From positions 1 through 15,370 of the forward strand of contig JBKHYJ010000087.1 of assembly GCA_046565505.1 (NCBI GenBank): a DNA stretch of 15,370 bases. Direction: 5' to 3'. Shown here piece by piece: positions 13,658 through 15,370 of this stretch. Position 1 is the first letter of the stretch; every line of letters starts with the position of its first letter. Origin of the DNA: JBKHYJ01 sp046565505. GTDB lineage: Bacteria; Acidobacteriota; Blastocatellia; UBA7656. The notes beneath the pieces were generated by a model that had not been told where the DNA came from, searched no databases, and saw only the letters and a program-made list of their open reading frames with translations. A program made the position numbers and the translations under genes.

Positions 13658-14248
13658 TCACCTCCTGTAAACGGCCGCCGCGAGCTCGGTCTGCGGGACG
13701 AAAGTGTCATGGACGAGGTCCGCGACCCACTCGGCGCGTTGATGTACATTATCTGTTTCTTCAAACGAGAAGCTGATCAGGAGCTTCGTCTTGCTCCCGT
13801 TAATGGGCCGTATTGTCCAGCCCTGAAAGCTGCGGAGGTTGCCGACCCTGCGTGATTTCTCAAGCTCCTGCGACAGGAGTGCCTCTACGTTAAGGCCGTC
13901 TTGACTAGACGGGGAGCTGCGTAGCTTCTCCAGCATCGGAAGCGCGGCCTTGGGGTCAACCTCCGCCGGCAGCGATGAAAAGAACATCACCAAATAAAGG
14001 CCGCTCCCGCACAAGAGCAGAACCGCGCCGCTCACCATGAGGGCCGTGACCCATTTCGGCCTCTGTTTGTGTTTAGCCGGTCTGCGCCTATTACCGCTCC
14101 CGCGCGGCTGGGGCTTCTCCCGCGGCGCGTCACCCTTTTGGTCCGCGCCCACGTCCCTGGCTTGGAGGTTCTTCGGCCTGGGGAGCCTGCAGTCTGGGCA
14201 GTGGGAAGCTTCGACGGGAATTACAGTATGACACCTTGGACATTTCAT
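13658..14248 (-). CDS. Unrecognised zinc-ribbon, single-span membrane protein
   Basis: I do not recognise a named family. The 196-residue protein starts with a zinc ribbon (C3, C6, C17, C20; MKCPRC, then HCPDC). A basic, Pro-rich linker (about 21-65) precedes one membrane helix at about 66-90. The C-terminal part (91-196) is soluble and contains SKTKLLISFSFEETD and a final helix-like stretch. Positive charge before the helix suggests the ribbon faces the cytoplasm and the C-terminal domain the outside. A GTG at 14254 gives two extra residues, but ATG 14248 is preferred because GAGGTG lies seven bases upstream of it. It is transcribed towards rpoC and splits rpoC from rpsL, which are adjacent in many bacteria. 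Confidence 0.75.
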   Translation of the reverse strand: MKCPRCHTVIPVEASHCPDCRLPRPKNLQARDVGADQKGDAPREKPQPRGSGNRRRPAKHKQRPKWVTALMVSGAVLLLCGSGLYLVMFFSSLPAEVDPKAALPMLEKLRSSPSSQDGLNVEALLSQELEKSRRVGNLRSFQGWTIRPINGSKTKLLISFSFEETDNVHQRAEWVADLVHDTFVPQTELAAAVYRR

Positions 14249-14446
14249 AGGCACGCACCTCGCCGTGTGATTCCTGATTCTGTGAGCATTTCAAATACCA
14301 CAAACCCCAGGGCCGTAAATCACCTGCCCCGGCCATTAATTGTCGTTTATTTGAAGAGTTCGCGCCCTCGAAGTAATTGGGAAAGCCTCCGCCGTCACAT
14401 TTTTTGTAATCGATCTAAGTTTTTGTCACCGCCTGCAATGTCGTAA

Positions 14447-14479
14447 GGCGCGGCCCCGGCGGGGCGGGCTCCCCGCGCC
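14447..14479. repeat. GC-rich inverted repeat in the zinc-ribbon gene/rpsL spacer
   Basis: GGCGCGG (14447-14453) pairs with CCGCGCC (14473-14479), and GCCCC can pair with GGGGC inside it. It lies 50 bases upstream of the promoter at 14529. No T-tract is present on either side. The rest of 14249-14528 shows no gene, RNA or convincing promoter for the minus-strand gene. Confidence 0.35.
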
Positions 14480-14528
14480 CTCGCGGCGGGCTCGAAACGT
14501 AGCTCAGGTTGATGCGGCCGCGTCAGGG

Positions 14529-14557
14529 TTGACAAACAAAAACCGAGCCGGTATAGT
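14529..14557 (+). promoter_or_regulatory. Near-consensus sigma70 promoter upstream of rpsL
   Basis: TTGACA (14529-14534, perfect) and TATAGT (14552-14557, five of six) are separated by exactly 17 bases. This is the best promoter match in the window. Transcription should begin near 14563, about 367 bases before rpsL. Confidence 0.85.
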
Positions 14558-14562
14558 CTATC

Positions 14563-14778
14563 GTTTGGTGCTACCACGCTTTTGGGTTCTGAGCATGCGG
14601 AGGCGTGGTCGTAATTGAAGGGGTAAGCGGAACGAACGCTATTGTGGCGTAAAAGGATGCGGTAATCACACTGCCATCCCGAAATTAAAGAAGTCAGCCC
14701 GTACGTCACGCCACAGAAAAGTTAGGCCGAGGGGAGGCCGAATCCGCATCAGCTTTTCAGAACATCCCCAGAAACAGA
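14563..14778 (+). ncRNA. Structured RNA candidate (small RNA, 6S-like, or long rpsL leader)
   Basis: From the strong promoter the predicted transcript folds into an interrupted rod. TTTTGG (14580-14585) pairs with CCAGAA (14768-14773), GTTCTGA (14586-14592) with TCAGAAC (14757-14763), GC (14593-14594) with GC (14752-14753), ATGCGGA (14595-14601) with TCCGCAT (14743-14749), and GGC (14602-14604) with GCC (14737-14739). A large central bubble (14605-14642 opposite 14716-14736) is followed by TGTGGCGT (14643-14650) with ACGCCACA (14708-14715), and an apical hairpin 14655-14679. The length (about 200 bases) and the rod with a central bubble resemble 6S RNA, but I do not recognise conserved 6S bases. 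A competing hairpin is ACCACGC (14573-14579) with GCGTGGT (14603-14609). Ends are approximate and no protein-coding frame is convincing. Confidence 0.45.
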
Positions 14779-14805
14779 TTTATCTAAGCCCTGGTGGGGT
14801 TAATT

Positions 14806-14841
14806 AGCGCAACGATGCGTGGGGTTTCGCCATTCTGCGCT
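14806..14841 (+). repeat. Hairpin between the structured RNA and rpsL
   Basis: AGCGCA (14806-14811) pairs perfectly with TGCGCT (14836-14841). Downstream, GATGG (14853-14857) pairs with CCATC (14863-14867), and CCGGG (14889-14893) with CCCGG (14902-14906) just before the rpsL ribosome binding site. None has a T-tract, so I see no clear terminator separating the upstream promoter from rpsL. Confidence 0.4.
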
Positions 14842-14842
14842 C

Positions 14843-14875
14843 TTGAATGAGTGATGGAGCCGCCATCCTTATAAT
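14843..14875 (+). promoter_or_regulatory. Possible proximal rpsL promoter
   Basis: A perfect -10 TATAAT lies at 14870-14875. The nearest -35-like sequence, TTGAAT (14843-14848), is 21 bases away, which is too far for a good sigma70 promoter, so this is weak. If real, it would give a leader of about 48 bases for rpsL independent of the distal promoter. Confidence 0.35.
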
Positions 14876-14929
14876 GAATGCGTAAAGGCCGGGTCATCAG
14901 CCCCGGTGAAGCTGAGAGGAGTATAGAGC

Positions 14930-15322
14930 GTGCCGACACTGAACCAGTTAGTCCGCAAAGGACGGCAGCAAGTCAAGTACAAGACGTCTAGCCCGGCCCT
15001 GAACTCAAGCCCGCAGAAGCGGGGCGTCTGCACCCGCGTCTATACACAGACGCCGAAGAAGCCCAATTCGGCTTTGCGGAAGGTCGCGCGCGTGCGCTTG
15101 ACCAACGGTATTGAGGTGACGACTTACATTCCGGGCATCGGCCATAACCTGCAGGAGCATTCGATCGTGCTGATCCGCGGGGGGCGCGTTAAAGACCTGC
15201 CCGGCGTGCGCTATCACGTCGTGCGAGGCACTCTCGATTCGGTCGGGGTCGCCAACCGCAAGCAGGGGCGCTCTAAATATGGCGCCAAGCGGCCTAAGGA
15301 AGCCGCTCCGGCGAAGAAATAA
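14930..15322 (+). CDS. rpsL: 30S ribosomal protein S12
   Basis: S12 sits at the decoding centre and controls accuracy. The 130-residue protein is close to the family length. Its core PQKRGVCTRVYTQTPKKPNS contains K43, and GRVKDLPGVRYH contains K88 and D89. These match the residues whose changes cause streptomycin resistance (K43, K88) and the methylthiolated Asp (D89) in E. coli, so the sequence looks streptomycin-sensitive. Translation starts at GTG, with GAGAGGAG (14914-14921) eight bases upstream. The C-terminal tail (KEAAPAKK) is slightly extended. It is the first gene of a str-type operon; rpsG would be expected beyond the window. The last 48 bases hold no recognisable gene start. Confidence 0.97.
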   Translation: MPTLNQLVRKGRQQVKYKTSSPALNSSPQKRGVCTRVYTQTPKKPNSALRKVARVRLTNGIEVTTYIPGIGHNLQEHSIVLIRGGRVKDLPGVRYHVVRGTLDSVGVANRKQGRSKYGAKRPKEAAPAKK

Positions 15323-15370
15323 GGACCGGGCGGCGGGGTCGAGGGCCGAGTTGAAATGAAGCCGATTCGG

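Noticed and set aside
13648..13659. Tiny frame (ATG GCG GAA TAA) after the zinc-ribbon gene on the minus strand, preceded by AGGAGGTG
   Set aside because: Three codons only; the AGGAGG comes from the Arg-Arg end of the upstream protein.
14595..14618. Seven-codon Arg-rich frame (MRRRGRN) in the leader upstream of rpsL
   Set aside because: No ribosome binding site, and the bases are part of the predicted rod helix.
14395..14709. Minus-strand open frame of 104 codons in the spacer before rpsL
   Set aside because: It covers the strong promoter and the structured RNA, has no recognisable domain and an uneven composition.
14563..14929. RNase P RNA, tmRNA, SRP RNA or a known riboswitch upstream of rpsL
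   Set aside because: I looked for their hallmark conserved stretches and found none; only the rod shape recalls 6S RNA.
15356..15370. ATG near the window end as a start of rpsG
   Set aside because: The residues MKPIR do not look like S7 and no ribosome binding site is clear; too little sequence to decide.

Overview
This window is a bacterial chromosome segment holding the translation and transcription gene cluster tuf(end)-rpmG-trnW-secE-nusG-rplK-rplA-rplJ-rplL-rpoB-rpoC, all on the + strand, followed by a small opposite-strand gene and rpsL, the first gene of a str-type operon. The sequence is GC-rich. RpoC has a large insert in the trigger loop and RpoB is long (1503 residues), as in Gram-negative lineages outside the Firmicutes and Actinobacteria. 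My guess is Acidobacteriota or a neighbouring phylum. That is inference from architecture and composition, not a database result.

Layout: 1-131 is the C-terminus of EF-Tu. 132-252 is a structured spacer with an extended -10 promoter. 253-1598 holds L33, tRNA-Trp(CCA), SecE and NusG. 1599-4318 holds the L11, L1, L10 and L7/L12 genes, with unusually long spacers full of hairpins. 4319-4701 is a 383-base rpoB leader with its own promoter and elaborate predicted RNA structure. 4702-13571 is rpoB and rpoC. 13611-13650 is the only clear intrinsic terminator. 13658-14248 (minus strand) encodes an unrecognised membrane protein with a zinc ribbon. 14249-14929 is a long spacer with a near-consensus sigma70 promoter and a region that folds into a long interrupted rod, possibly a small RNA or a long rpsL leader. 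14930-15322 is rpsL.

The genes work together. SecE is part of the protein-export channel. NusG couples RNA polymerase to ribosomes or Rho. L11, L1, L10 and L12 form the ribosomal stalks. RpoB and RpoC are the catalytic core of RNA polymerase. L33 and S12 are further ribosomal proteins.

The most striking observations are these. (1) RpoB carries about 60 extra residues with four Cys pairs near its N-terminus, and the first half matches the N-terminal zinc-binding domain of RpoC in spacing and several residues. (2) A family of three related imperfect palindromes each starts right after a stop codon inside the cluster. (3) Extensive RNA structure lies in the rplJ-rplL spacer, the rpoB leader and the region upstream of rpsL.
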